Below are positions 36,827-45,331 of a stretch of 64,000 nt of DNA, piece by piece (position 1 is the stretch's first letter; every line of letters starts with the position of its first letter). This DNA comes from Staphylococcus pettenkoferi (GTDB taxonomy: Bacteria > Bacillota > Bacilli > Staphylococcales > Staphylococcaceae). The position numbers were made by a program, and so were the translations under genes. The notes under the pieces were generated by a model. That model ran no database searches and was not told the origin of the DNA. It worked only from the letters and a program-made list of their open reading frames with translations. The stretch spans positions 1 through 64,000 of the forward strand of contig NZ_JANSKK010000020.1 in NCBI RefSeq assembly GCF_026659735.1, given 5' to 3'.

Positions 36827-38146
36827 ATGAAAGACGTTGCACGTTTAAAGAAAAAGTATGAATTGGTACATGACATGGCGGATTACGAGCCGATATATTG
36901 GAAGAATCCACGGTTCCATCACACGCAAGATTGGCCTTTGACCTATTCCGATATCCAAGAGGCATCCGCACGCCTCCAACGTTTCGCACCTTACATACAA
37001 AGTGTCTTTCCAGAAACCGCTTCCCACTCAGGCATCATTGAATCGCCGCTCGTAGCTATCGACCACATGCGTGAACACTTAGCACAGCTCGATAATTTCG
37101 AATTTGAGGGTCGGTTATGGTTAAAATGCGATCACGCCCTCCCTATTTCTGGCTCAGTTAAAGCGCGGGGTGGCATATACGAAGTGTTAACGATTGCAGA
37201 GGAAATCGCTATGGAAGAAGGAGAACTCAGTAATTGCGACGATTATTCAGTACTTGCAACACCTCGCTACCAAGCACTGTTCGGTCGACATACCATTGCG
37301 GTTGGTTCAACTGGAAATTTAGGACTCAGCATTGGTATCATGAGCGCGAAATTGGGCTTCAACGTTCAAGTTCACATGTCGCAAGATGCCCGAGAATGGA
37401 AGAAAGCATTGCTGCGTGATTATGGCGTAGAAGTTATAGAATACAAGTCCGATTATCAATACGCTGTGGCAGAGGGCCGTGAAGCAGCGAAAGAAGACCC
37501 GAGATGTCACTTTATTGATGACGAAGATTCTAAACATCTCTTCTTAGGTTATGCCGTTGCTGCGTTAAGACTCCAAGATCAATTACAAACACATGGTATT
37601 ACAGTCGATGCTGAACATCCGCTCTTCGTCTTTTTACCTTGTGGCGTGGGCGGCGCGCCTGGAGGTATCACATTTGGATTGCACCAAGTTCTCGGCGAAC
37701 ATGTTTATTGCGTCTTCGTTGAGCCCACGCATGCGCCATGTATGACTCTAGGACTACTCACACAATTCTACGATGAGATTAGTGTACGCGATATTGGTTT
37801 AGATGGGCGGACTGAAGCGGACGGACTGGCAGTAGGTCGTCCTTCCCGTCTCGTGAGCGAGATGATGGATACGTTATTATACGGCAGTTGCACTGTGAGT
37901 GATGCCCGTCTTTATACTTACCTTTATCTCCTTTCTTATACGGAAAATGTGCACGTGGAACCGTCAGCGACAGCAGGATTTGCCGGTATTAAAACTACGC
38001 TTAAACTCGCTGAAGAAGACGGCATTCCGACAGCACAAGCTAACCATATCGTTTGGTCAACAGGCGGCGCAATGGTACCTGAGGACGAAATGAGCGAGAA
38101 TATCGCTTATGGTAAACATCTTTACGATTTAGCCGAATCTAACTGA
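36827..38146 (+). CDS. dsdA: D-serine dehydratase (D-serine ammonia-lyase)
   Basis: A 439-aa PLP enzyme that converts D-serine to pyruvate and ammonia. The PLP lysine is Lys112 in [21 protein letters not shown] forms the phosphate-binding loop, and the C-terminal [11 protein letters not shown] and SATAGFAG segments match the DsdA family. The length equals that of E. coli and staphylococcal DsdA within a few residues. GAGGTG stands before the ATG. D-serine catabolism is typical of urine-adapted staphylococci. No DsdX or DsdC-type gene is adjacent, so uptake must come from elsewhere. Confidence 0.95.
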   Translation: MKDVARLKKKYELVHDMADYEPIYWKNPRFHHTQDWPLTYSDIQEASARLQRFAPYIQSVFPETASHSGIIESPLVAIDHMREHLAQLDNFEFEGRLWLKCDHALPISGSVKARGGIYEVLTIAEEIAMEEGELSNCDDYSVLATPRYQALFGRHTIAVGSTGNLGLSIGIMSAKLGFNVQVHMSQDAREWKKALLRDYGVEVIEYKSDYQYAVAEGREAAKEDPRCHFIDDEDSKHLFLGYAVAALRLQDQLQTHGITVDAEHPLFVFLPCGVGGAPGGITFGLHQVLGEHVYCVFVEPTHAPCMTLGLLTQFYDEISVRDIGLDGRTEADGLAVGRPSRLVSEMMDTLLYGSCTVSDARLYTYLYLLSYTENVHVEPSATAGFAGIKTTLKLAEEDGIPTAQANHIVWSTGGAMVPEDEMSENIAYGKHLYDLAESN

Positions 38147-38161
38147 TACATCAATATAAAT

Positions 38162-38207
38162 AAGACAGCTACCTTCTTCCACTTATCGAGGAGGTAGCTG
38201 TCTTTCT
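38162..38207. terminator. Bidirectional terminator between dsdA and the SDR gene
   Basis: AGACAGCTACC / GGTAGCTGTCT perfect stem, followed by TTTCT on the right. Confidence 0.85.
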
Positions 38208-38215
38208 CATATCTT

Positions 38216-38917
38216 TTAAACTGGTCTGACCGTGATTTCATTGACATTGACGTGACTCGGTTGTTCGAGCGCATAAATGACCGCTTCAGCAATATTCTTC
38301 GCTTCAAGCTTCTTACGATCGCCAAAGTCACCACTGCCCATCGGTGTGTCCACCATACCAGGCGAAATACTCGTCACTCTAATACCCGTACGTGCGAGCT
38401 CTTTCTCCAGACCTTGCGTAATCGTATGGATAGCTGCTTTCGTCGCACTATACATCGTACTTTGTTTCGTCACCTCAAAGCCTGAGATAGAGGCAATATT
38501 GATAATATGACCTGACCCTTGCTTTTTAAAATGCGGTAAAGCAGCATTAATACCATACAACGTGCCTTTCACATTCACATCGATCATCGTCTCCCATGCC
38601 TCAACATCGCCATCAGTGATTGCTGGTGATAACATCTGACCTGCGCTGTTCACTAGTACATCAATATGGCCATAATGAGCTTTCGCTTGTTCCACAAGTT
38701 GTTCAACTTGTTGACGTTGCGTCACATCAGTAATCACCGTTTCAACTTGGGCGTTGTATGTTTCCTTTAAATCGTTTGCCGTTTCTTCTAAACGCGCTTC
38801 ATTGCGGCCTGCCAGCACAAGTTGGACTTGACGTTCCGCAAGCGCCGTAGCAATACCTTTACCAATACCACTACTCGCGCCAGTCACAACCGCTACTTTA
38901 TATTGAAGTTGGGTCAT
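38216..38917 (-). CDS. Short-chain dehydrogenase (YdfG/serine-dehydrogenase-like SDR)
   Basis: A 233-aa classical SDR. The cofactor loop is [10 protein letters not shown], then NSAG, the catalytic Ser in INIASISG, and [20 protein letters not shown] after beta-2 has an Arg suited to NADP(H). It is closest to the YdfG group, which acts on 3-hydroxy acids or serine; that substrate is only a suggestion, although D-serine dehydratase is the neighbour. It sits 16 bp downstream of a GNAT acetyltransferase gene, likely one operon. Confidence 0.9.
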   Translation of the reverse strand: MTQLQYKVAVVTGASSGIGKGIATALAERQVQLVLAGRNEARLEETANDLKETYNAQVETVITDVTQRQQVEQLVEQAKAHYGHIDVLVNSAGQMLSPAITDGDVEAWETMIDVNVKGTLYGINAALPHFKKQGSGHIINIASISGFEVTKQSTMYSATKAAIHTITQGLEKELARTGIRVTSISPGMVDTPMGSGDFGDRKKLEAKNIAEAVIYALEQPSHVNVNEITVRPV

Positions 38918-38933
38918 CTAATCTCCCTTTCTC

Positions 38934-39368
38934 TTACAATTCTTTCTTAAACACATAACTCACTTTATCATAGTTCATCTTATCAGTGTAAAATTGATGC
39001 GCACGTTCTTTCTCCAAATCAGAAGATAAAGCAATGCAGTCATAACCTTGTTCCTCAGCCCATGTTTCAATATAAGACAAGAGGCGCGCACCATAATCTT
39101 TAGAACGCCATGCTTCATCCACTACTAAATCCGTAATCCAAATATAGCGGCCATAGTACAATGTGGTCATGGGTTGGAACGCTAACACTGCGACGATTTC
39201 ACTACCCTCGTACATCCCAAACATACGGTAGCCGTCATCTTTGATGGAATCAGTGACTAAATCCAAATATTGGTCTTTCGTTAAATGAGTACGTAATTGT
39301 TTGATCACTTCAAATGCATGTGTCACTTCTTCTTCATTAAATAACTCTGAAATATATCCCATAGTCAT
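38934..39368 (-). CDS. GNAT family N-acetyltransferase
   Basis: A 144-aa acetyltransferase. The central block IWITDLVVDEAWRSKDYGARLL carries the acetyl-CoA loop (in the R/Q-x-x-G-x-G/A region, here RSKDYGA). A following YDCIALSSDLEKERAHQFY completes the fold. Substrate unknown. The first ATG of the frame follows AAGGGG by 5 bases. First gene of a likely two-gene unit with the SDR. Confidence 0.87.
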   Translation of the reverse strand: MTMGYISELFNEEEVTHAFEVIKQLRTHLTKDQYLDLVTDSIKDDGYRMFGMYEGSEIVAVLAFQPMTTLYYGRYIWITDLVVDEAWRSKDYGARLLSYIETWAEEQGYDCIALSSDLEKERAHQFYTDKMNYDKVSYVFKKEL

Positions 39369-39514
39369 TCATTCCCCTTTATTTTTTAAAATGAATATGA
39401 TTAAACCATACGTTTTATTAAAGTATATCACTTCAAAGATAATAAATTTAATATTTTCACTCGACTCATGAATTAAAATCTGTGGTAGAAAATATAGGAG
39501 ACATTCCAATGCCC

Positions 39515-39592
39515 ATCATTTTCAATGTAATGGCTCTCGTTAGCTTAGGGGGAGAAGTAAGCGAGTGTTCCAAAATTGAAAACACAAAATAA
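39515..39592. repeat. Internally deleted A-type repeat remnant
   Basis: TTTTCAATG and GGCTCTCG on one side, then AGGGGGAGAAGTAAGCGAG, and ATTGAAAA on the other. The outer arms of the A-type repeat are kept but the whole core is gone, leaving about 75 bp. Confidence 0.45.
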
Positions 39593-39682
39593 CAACATAA
39601 ATTTCTGTTCTACTCATTATTCTGGTAAAATAGATAGAAAGCACTTTTTCGGGATGAATTTTATAAAAAGGGTGAAAGAATC

Positions 39683-39955
39683 ATGTTAAATTTTGAAGAA
39701 CGTATTCAAGCATTACGTGAACAAAAAGCAAAGACAAGTTTCGACTTCAACTTCCAAGAATTATATAGTGATGAGGAATGGTTAGAGATGCGTCTCGCAG
39801 ATAGAAAGTATGCGGAACGAGAATTTCGTCGTTTCGTAGGCAAGAGCAGTCATCTTAGAATACCTGCTGTGTCTGAAGATAGTATTCGCATGCGTATGTA
39901 TAACTTAGTATATTCCTTTAATGAAATTAAACGTAACTTTAAAGCTTACGTCTAA
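39683..39955 (+). CDS. Conserved hypothetical small protein
   Basis: A 90-aa soluble, charged and probably helical protein (LNFEERIQALREQKAKT, then EEWLEMRLADRKYAEREFRRF). No signal peptide or membrane segment. I do not recognise a domain. It looks like a real gene: AAAGGGTGAAAG stands before the ATG, codon use matches its neighbours, and a perfect terminator follows 21 bp after the stop. Its composition and length suggest a regulatory or adaptor protein, but no function should be assigned. Confidence 0.75.
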   Translation: MLNFEERIQALREQKAKTSFDFNFQELYSDEEWLEMRLADRKYAEREFRRFVGKSSHLRIPAVSEDSIRMRMYNLVYSFNEIKRNFKAYV

Positions 39956-39976
39956 AACGAAGCCTTTACCATAAGC

Positions 39977-40014
39977 AAAAGCCCTAGCCAACTGATAATG
40001 GCTAGGGCTTTTAG
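39977..40014 (+). terminator. Terminator after the small hypothetical gene
   Basis: A perfect stem AAAAGCCCTAGCCA / TGGCTAGGGCTTTT. Confidence 0.92.
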
Positions 40015-40132
40015 AGTGAGACCGTATCGCAGAAATAACTCGGGCAGAGAATACCGCTGGACGGCACCTAGTTTGTACTGTTAAGGTACAGACTTTCTGG
40101 ATGGCCCCACTCTCATCTCATCATTTTAAAGG
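40013..40132. other. Compact folded intergenic block of unknown type
   Basis: Arms GAGTGAG at the left end and CACTCTC at the right end enclose several smaller inverted repeats, for example GTTTGTAC / GTACAGAC near 40070-40095 and GGACGGC next to GGATGGCCC. It is not part of the A or B repeat families. It could be a small structured RNA, possibly on the - strand, but I cannot name a class. No gene lies in 39956-40428. Confidence 0.35.
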
Positions 40133-40428
40133 GCGTTTAACTAAATCATGAAACTTCTACTAGGGGCTAATAGAATTAGGGACTACATGAGCACAATGTC
40201 GGGACTTTTCATCGTGCCATGAATGGTTACAGTCGTGTTAACATGGCATAAGCAACTTCGAACATGATAGATATAGCACTTAGCGTCAACAAAGGAAATT
40301 CAAGTTAAACGACTGCGCCACTTACATTATGATCATACCGAGGGATTGAAGGTATGAATGTAAATATCATAACTGTGTACTTCTGAAAGAATTATTACTA
40401 TGATAGCTGACTATAAAAAAGTGTCGTT

Positions 40429-40617
40429 TTAGTCTTTATACTCTATTATAATCTCACTTGCTATCTCACTAATTCTTTTTTGAGTCCAGTTATCCTTTAC
40501 AGCCCATATATTACTATGATTAGTTGCAAATTTAAATAGATTTGTGATTCATTTCACAAAATAGTCATAAACCTCAATTTCTTTTTTAATATCTTCGCTT
40601 GTTATTGCTAATGACAT
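40429..40617 (-). pseudogene. Decayed small gene with an in-frame stop
   Basis: Reading leftwards from an ATG at 40617, a 62-codon frame encodes MSLAITSEDIKKEIEVYDYF, then VK, a TGA stop at codon 23, and continues ITNLFKFATNHSNIW and a helical tail to a TAA at 40431. A weak GAGAGA ribosome site is present. The continuous amphipathic reading on both sides of the single stop suggests a recently inactivated gene, or a fragment of a longer one. The local DNA is more AT-rich than its neighbours, consistent with foreign origin. I do not recognise the family. Confidence 0.45.
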
Positions 40618-40659
40618 CGATTTCTCTCTACGTGTTAGCCCGCTTCACCAGCAAGTCTT

Positions 40660-42018
40660 TTACACAAAGAGGCTGATAAATAGGATAAAAATAATTCCAG
40701 AAACGGAAATAATCGTTTCAAGCATAGACCACGTTAAAAATGTTTCTTTAACGGTTAAGCCGAAATATTCTTTAAACATCCAGAAACCTGCATCGTTAAC
40801 GTGGGAAAGAATCACACTACCTGCTCCAATAGCTAGAACTACGAGCGCTACGTTAGTATCTGAGTGTTGAAGAAGTGGCAGCACGATACCTGTCGTGGAA
40901 ATGGCTGCAACTGTAGCGGAACCGAGCGCAATTCGTAACACTGCAGCTACAATCCACGCAAATAAGATCGGTGACATCTGCGTTCCTTCGAACATTTTAG
41001 AAATTGTATCACCGACACCACCATCAATCAGAACCTGCTTAAAGGTACCGCCACCCCCGATGATTAAGAGCATCATACCAATCGGATAGATCGCTTCTGA
41101 AACAGAAGTCATAACCTCTGCAACTTTACGGCGTTGACGCATGCCCATAGACCAGAAAGCGAAGAGTACGGCGATGAGCATGGCTGTGCCAGCTGTTCCG
41201 ACGAAGTAAATTACCTGTTCAACCAAATTCTTCGGATCACTGTGGCCAGTAATGAGCTCCGTAAGCGTTGCGATAAGCATGAGTATTACTGGAAGTAGTG
41301 CTGTTAGGATGCTGACACCAAAGCCTGGCATCTCCGCTTCAGTAAAAGTACGTTGGGCACCGAGCGCTGAAATGTCTCCCTCACGTTGATAAGCAGATGG
41401 CGTGAGTCGTTGAGCGATTCGGTTAAACAGTGGTCCTGCAATTAAAGTCACCGGAATGGCGATAATAATCCCAAAGAGCAAGACTTGACCGAGATGCGCG
41501 TGTAACTCTTTCGCAATTACGACTGGGCCTGGATGCGGAGGCAAGAAACCATGTGTAACCGACAGTGCTACCACCATAGGCAGTCCTAGTTTCAATTGTG
41601 AAACACCGGCACGTTTCGCAATCGTAAACACGAGCGGGATTAAGAGCACGAGTCCGACTTCAAAGAATAACGCAATACCTACGATAAACGCCGCAACCAG
41701 CATCGCCCATTGCACATGCTTACGACCAAATATCGCAATGAGCGTTTCTGCAATACGTGAAGCACCACCGCCATCGGACAATAACTTACCTAAGATGGCA
41801 CCTAACCCGAAGATGAGTGCGATGTGTCCTAGTGTACCACCCATACCTTTTTCAACCGTATCCATAATCTTGTTTAATGGCATACCTAATAATAAAGCCG
41901 TAACTATCGACGTGACGATGAGTGCGATAAACGTATTGAGTTTAAATCCTATGATTAATCCTAACAAGATGACAATACCAATGACGACAGCTAAAAGCGG
42001 CCAAACTGTACTAAACAT
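40660..42018 (-). CDS. gntP: Gluconate permease (GntP family)
   Basis: A 452-aa membrane protein with 12-14 helices. GTLGHIALIFGLGAILGKLLSDGGG and SVTHGFLPPHPGPVVIA are GntP signatures; SHVNDAGFWMFKEYFGLTVKET near the end completes the family pattern. It imports gluconate with protons. AGGAGGAAA precedes the ATG. It follows gntK by 42 bp on the same strand, so the pair forms an operon for gluconate uptake and entry into the pentose phosphate pathway. Confidence 0.95.
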   Translation of the reverse strand: MFSTVWPLLAVVIGIVILLGLIIGFKLNTFIALIVTSIVTALLLGMPLNKIMDTVEKGMGGTLGHIALIFGLGAILGKLLSDGGGASRIAETLIAIFGRKHVQWAMLVAAFIVGIALFFEVGLVLLIPLVFTIAKRAGVSQLKLGLPMVVALSVTHGFLPPHPGPVVIAKELHAHLGQVLLFGIIIAIPVTLIAGPLFNRIAQRLTPSAYQREGDISALGAQRTFTEAEMPGFGVSILTALLPVILMLIATLTELITGHSDPKNLVEQVIYFVGTAGTAMLIAVLFAFWSMGMRQRRKVAEVMTSVSEAIYPIGMMLLIIGGGGTFKQVLIDGGVGDTISKMFEGTQMSPILFAWIVAAVLRIALGSATVAAISTTGIVLPLLQHSDTNVALVVLAIGAGSVILSHVNDAGFWMFKEYFGLTVKETFLTWSMLETIISVSGIIFILFISLFV

Positions 42019-42060
42019 TCTGTTTCCTCCTCTATTTCGAACGCTGTTTTACTAGTCATA

Positions 42061-43608
42061 TTACTCCCCAAGTGTGGTGTGCTTGCGTTGAAATGCAGCT
42101 ATTTTATGATAATGCTCAGTTAAAGAACGACTTAGATCAATAAAGAGCGGTAACAATTCTTGATAAACTTGTACATTCTCTTCTTCAGGTTGATGTTCAA
42201 AAGTCGTACCCACCATGTGTTCTACTACAGAATAGTCTTCAATTTCTCCAAGTGCTTTAAGCCCGATCAAGCATGCGCCAAGGCAAGAGCTTTCGTAGCT
42301 TTCTGGTACTGATAATGGTGTATCAAATATATCAGCCATCATTTGGCGCCATAACTCACTTTTAGAAAAACCACCTGTCGCTTTCAGTTGCTGAGGCGTT
42401 TCACCCATCACTTCAATCAACGCAAGGTAGACGGTATAGAGATTAAACAATACACCTTCTAAGGCAGCCCGAATCATATGCTCTTTCTGATGCGCGAGCG
42501 TTAAACCGAAGAATGAACCTTTCACATCTGCGTTCCATAAAGGTGCACGTTCTCCTGCTAGATAGGGATGGAACAGTAAACCATTAGCGCCGGGTTTCAC
42601 TCGACTCGCAATTTGTGTAATCACTTCATAACTATCAATGCCTAAGCGTTTCGCCGTTTCAACCTCACTTGCTAACAATTCGTCTCTCAACCAACGCAAT
42701 ACGACACCGCCATTATTCACAGGGCCACCTATCACATACTGATCTTCGTCTAAGACATAACAGAAGATACGTTCTTTCGGATCCGTGACAGGACGATCGA
42801 CCACCGTACGAATCGCACCTGAAGTTCCAATGGTGACGGCAACTTCACCTGATTGATACGCATTCACACCAAGGTTAGATAATACACCATCGCTCGCACC
42901 GATAACAATCGGCGTGTCAGGATCAATATCCATTAGCGTCGCATAGCGATGTTTCATTCCTGTTAACACATAAGTAGTCGGAACAGCCTCTGGTAAGTGA
43001 TTTGAGCTAAGACCAAGTAAATCTAACACGTCCTTATCCCACTTACGTTCCTGCAAATTGAACATTCCTGTCGCAGAAGCCAAGGACTCATCAATTACCC
43101 AAGTTTCAAATAACTGGTAAAGTATATACGATTTCAAATCGACAAACCGCGCTGTTTGATTAAATAAATCATTGTGCTCGTGTTTCAACCAATAAATCTT
43201 CGCTAACGGTGACATCGGATGGATGGGCGTACCTGTGCGGCGATAAATCTCATGCCCCTCATGTTCTTCTTTTAACTTTTGCGCATACGCACTCGCACGA
43301 TTATCAGCCCAAGTGATACTTTCGGTAAGCGGTTGATTGTCTTTATCCATTGCTATGAGACTGTGCATTTGCGCACTAAATGAAATAAACTTTAACTGGT
43401 CATGTTCGACATCGTGTTCGCGCACCACGTGTTTAACCGTCATCAACACGGCATCGAATATCGTATCGGGATTCTCTTCTGAAGCATCCACTTCATTGTG
43501 CATTAAAGGGTACGTAATACTATGCTTCGCGACAAAGCGCCCCGCTTCATCGAACAACACTGCTTTCGTACTCGTCGTACCGATATCTACACCAATCATG
43601 TACTGCAT
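42061..43608 (-). CDS. gntK: Gluconate kinase (FGGY family)
   Basis: A 515-aa sugar kinase that makes 6-phosphogluconate. VDIGTTSTKAVLFD is the phosphate-1 loop, ITWADNRASAYA and TGTPIHPMSPLAK follow, and NGLLFHPYLAGERAPLWNADVKGSFFGL is the FGGY signature region. The start at 43608 (MQYMIGVDIG) has GGAG 8-9 bases upstream; a GTG 9 bases earlier overlaps it. In S. aureus the operon is gntR-gntK-gntP; here no gntR lies upstream, a difference worth noting. Confidence 0.95.
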   Translation of the reverse strand: MQYMIGVDIGTTSTKAVLFDEAGRFVAKHSITYPLMHNEVDASEENPDTIFDAVLMTVKHVVREHDVEHDQLKFISFSAQMHSLIAMDKDNQPLTESITWADNRASAYAQKLKEEHEGHEIYRRTGTPIHPMSPLAKIYWLKHEHNDLFNQTARFVDLKSYILYQLFETWVIDESLASATGMFNLQERKWDKDVLDLLGLSSNHLPEAVPTTYVLTGMKHRYATLMDIDPDTPIVIGASDGVLSNLGVNAYQSGEVAVTIGTSGAIRTVVDRPVTDPKERIFCYVLDEDQYVIGGPVNNGGVVLRWLRDELLASEVETAKRLGIDSYEVITQIASRVKPGANGLLFHPYLAGERAPLWNADVKGSFFGLTLAHQKEHMIRAALEGVLFNLYTVYLALIEVMGETPQQLKATGGFSKSELWRQMMADIFDTPLSVPESYESSCLGACLIGLKALGEIEDYSVVEHMVGTTFEHQPEEENVQVYQELLPLFIDLSRSLTEHYHKIAAFQRKHTTLGE

Positions 43609-43675
43609 CGTAGCCACTCCTTATCGTTTAAATATATTTGTTTATCTATCTTAGCTATTTATTGGTGGTTAAATT

Positions 43676-43709
43676 CGCTAAAGATTCACCTATATTATAA
43701 TATTTAGCG
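43676..43709 (-). promoter_or_regulatory. Possible operator and promoter of gntKP
   Basis: An inverted repeat CGCTAAA / TTTAGCG with 20 bp between the arms encloses a TATAAT-type -10 box, about 70-100 bp upstream of gntK. The layout suits a repressor site, perhaps for a GntR protein coded elsewhere. The repeat is seen; its role is inferred. Confidence 0.4.
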
Positions 43710-43892
43710 CACAATGATGTATATGATGAGGCTATAGTGGGGTGAGTCAACTAAAGTTTTATAGAGGGACGTCTTAGTTCGATTAGTGTAAAAATAAGAA
43801 AGCCCTCGCTCACTTTTTTCAAAAATGGACGAGGACGCAATCATTCGCTTACAACTCAATTTGAAGTTGTTATATTGAAGCATCTAAAGAAA

Positions 43893-44618
43893 TTACTTTT
43901 CCGTAGTTACCTCAGGACAGTATTGAACTTTATGACAATGCGAGCACTCTAATTTACGAGATTTCGGTGTATGCGGTGCTTTAATAAACTGCCACAAAGT
44001 AGGTTTAAAGATACGATAACAGCTTGGGCAGAAATAAGACACGTGCTTGTGCATAAATGTAGTAACTGTTACGCTACTATAGATTAAGTAAGGTACGATT
44101 AATAATACCGGGAAGAATTTCTTTAAAATCAAGCTTAAAGTTATTGCTCCAAGTTCTAGCACTGATACCGGCACTAACTTTTTCATCAATGCGTAATAAA
44201 TATTTTTCGTTTTTTCACGTTGAATTGATGCATGATTTAAGTTTAAGACTTCCTCTAGACTGCTCCCTTTGTCATCTCCAGTGACATACTTTTTAATTTC
44301 TTTAAGACGAGAATAGATTTGTTGTTGTTCTTGAATGTTATGCTTCAGCTCAAGCGTACGTTGTTCAAGAAGCACAGCTAAGTGATTTCTCGATTCTTCA
44401 TCTTGGGAATTCAACAAGTGACTAATTTGTTTCAGCGTCAGCCCCCATTCTTTCAGTATTAAGATAGTCTCCATTCTAAATTTACTATCTTCATCAAAGC
44501 AGCGTGTCGTCTTGTGTGCTTCAGAAATAGGATGAATCAAGTTCTTTTTCACGTAATACTGAACCGTTCTCACTGTGACGCCACACGCTTTCGCAAGCTC
44601 TCCAGTCTTATATGTCAT
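43893..44618 (-). CDS. Membrane-anchored MerR family regulator with zinc-ribbon tail
   Basis: A 241-aa protein with an unusual architecture. Residues 1-70 form a MerR winged helix (YKTGELAKACGVTVRTVQYYVKKNLI). A coiled coil follows at about 75-110 (LEQRTLELKHNIQEQQQIYSRLKEIK). Two hydrophobic helices come next at about 140-180 (LVPVSVLELGAITLSLIL and FFPVLLIVPYLIYSSVTV). The end carries two CxxC pairs, CPSC and CSHC with a further CP near the end, which could bind zinc. So the DNA-binding domain is probably tied to the membrane. The start at 44618 follows AAGGAAGGTG. No obvious target gene; it may regulate itself or gntKP. Confidence 0.8.
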   Translation of the reverse strand: MTYKTGELAKACGVTVRTVQYYVKKNLIHPISEAHKTTRCFDEDSKFRMETILILKEWGLTLKQISHLLNSQDEESRNHLAVLLEQRTLELKHNIQEQQQIYSRLKEIKKYVTGDDKGSSLEEVLNLNHASIQREKTKNIYYALMKKLVPVSVLELGAITLSLILKKFFPVLLIVPYLIYSSVTVTTFMHKHVSYFCPSCYRIFKPTLWQFIKAPHTPKSRKLECSHCHKVQYCPEVTTEK

Positions 44619-44694
44619 TTCTATCACCTTCCTTGAACTTACTATACAACGTGACGTCACGTCGTCTACAAGTTCTTTTCACTATAAAATGCGA

Positions 44695-44735
44695 AAAAAG
44701 ACCAGGAATCTAAGGTTAGACTCCCGGTCGTCTTA
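44695..44735. terminator. Terminator after the DUF2188 gene
   Basis: AAGACCAGGAATCTA / TAGACTCCCGGTCGTCTT imperfect stem; on the - strand it leads to TTTTTTC. Confidence 0.7.
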
Positions 44736-44736
44736 A

Positions 44737-45153
44737 TTACGATTCATTCTTCTTGTGTTCGATAATCTCTGTACCACGATTATCCGCAATATTTCGTGCA
44801 CGTTTCATCGCATCCTCTTTCTTCTCGAAAGTATCTGATGCTTGTTCAGCACGATCTGTCTTCACTTTCCATTCATTATCTTCATAATAAACATGCACAT
44901 CACGTTCGTTGTTCTCTGGATGCGCAGATTGATCTTTCTGATGTTGTGTAATATGCTTGTTCTTCAACTCTTTCAACTCATCTTGACTTGCATCCTTATA
45001 CCAAGACTCTGCTTGTTCAGTCGCGATAGGAATTGCATCGCCCTCTTTATAGCCATCTTTCAACATCGCGTTACCAATATCGATGGCTTTCTTACGTTCA
45101 AGCTCGTCCATGTTCTTCCAACTTTGTGGATAGTCGTTCATTGTCCAAGGCAT
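44737..45153 (-). CDS. ChaB/DUF2188-type small stress protein
   Basis: A 138-aa hydrophilic protein. The N-terminal half (MPWTMNDYPQSWKNM, then RKKAIDIGNAMLKDGYKEGDAIPIA) is like ChaB-type proteins. The C-terminal half (VHVYYEDNEWKVKTDRAEQA and AMKRARNIADNRGTEIIEH) is a DUF2188 domain, found in general-stress proteins. GGGAGG precedes the ATG. The upstream region has a good match to a sigma-B promoter, which supports a stress role. Divergent from two membrane paralogues. Confidence 0.82.
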   Translation of the reverse strand: MPWTMNDYPQSWKNMDELERKKAIDIGNAMLKDGYKEGDAIPIATEQAESWYKDASQDELKELKNKHITQHQKDQSAHPENNERDVHVYYEDNEWKVKTDRAEQASDTFEKKEDAMKRARNIADNRGTEIIEHKKNES

Positions 45154-45190
45154 AGAATAACCTCCCTTTGTGCTATTGAATCACTATTCT

Positions 45191-45216
45191 ATAACCTTTT
45201 ACTATTTACAATAAAC
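45191..45216 (-). promoter_or_regulatory. Candidate sigma-B promoter of the DUF2188 gene
   Basis: Reading leftwards, GTTTAT (45216-45211), a 14-bp spacer, then GGTTAT (45196-45191). The sigma-B consensus is GTTTAA - N12-15 - GGGTAT, so each box matches 5 of 6. Start of transcription would be about 30 bp before the ATG. Confidence 0.55.
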
Positions 45217-45262
45217 GCACTACTACAATCTATTAATTCTCTATAATTTATGTAATAAAAAT

Positions 45263-45288
45263 GATTTAACACTTGTAATACCGGGAAA
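45263..45288 (+). promoter_or_regulatory. Possible sigma-B promoter of the membrane paralogue operon
   Basis: GATTTAA at 45263-45269 and GGGAAA at 45283-45288 are spaced 13 bp from box to box. They resemble sigma-B boxes (GTTTAA and GGGTAT) less well than the divergent one. A shared stress control of both units is an attractive inference. Confidence 0.4.
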
Positions 45289-45331
45289 ATAGTTAAGCAT
45301 GTAAATATAACTCAGAGAGGAGGCCCTGCTC

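Noticed and set aside
43893..44618. The MerR protein as the missing gntR.
   Set aside because: Its DNA-binding domain is MerR, not GntR, type, and it has its own start and separate spacing. It may still regulate gntKP, but it is not the orthologue.
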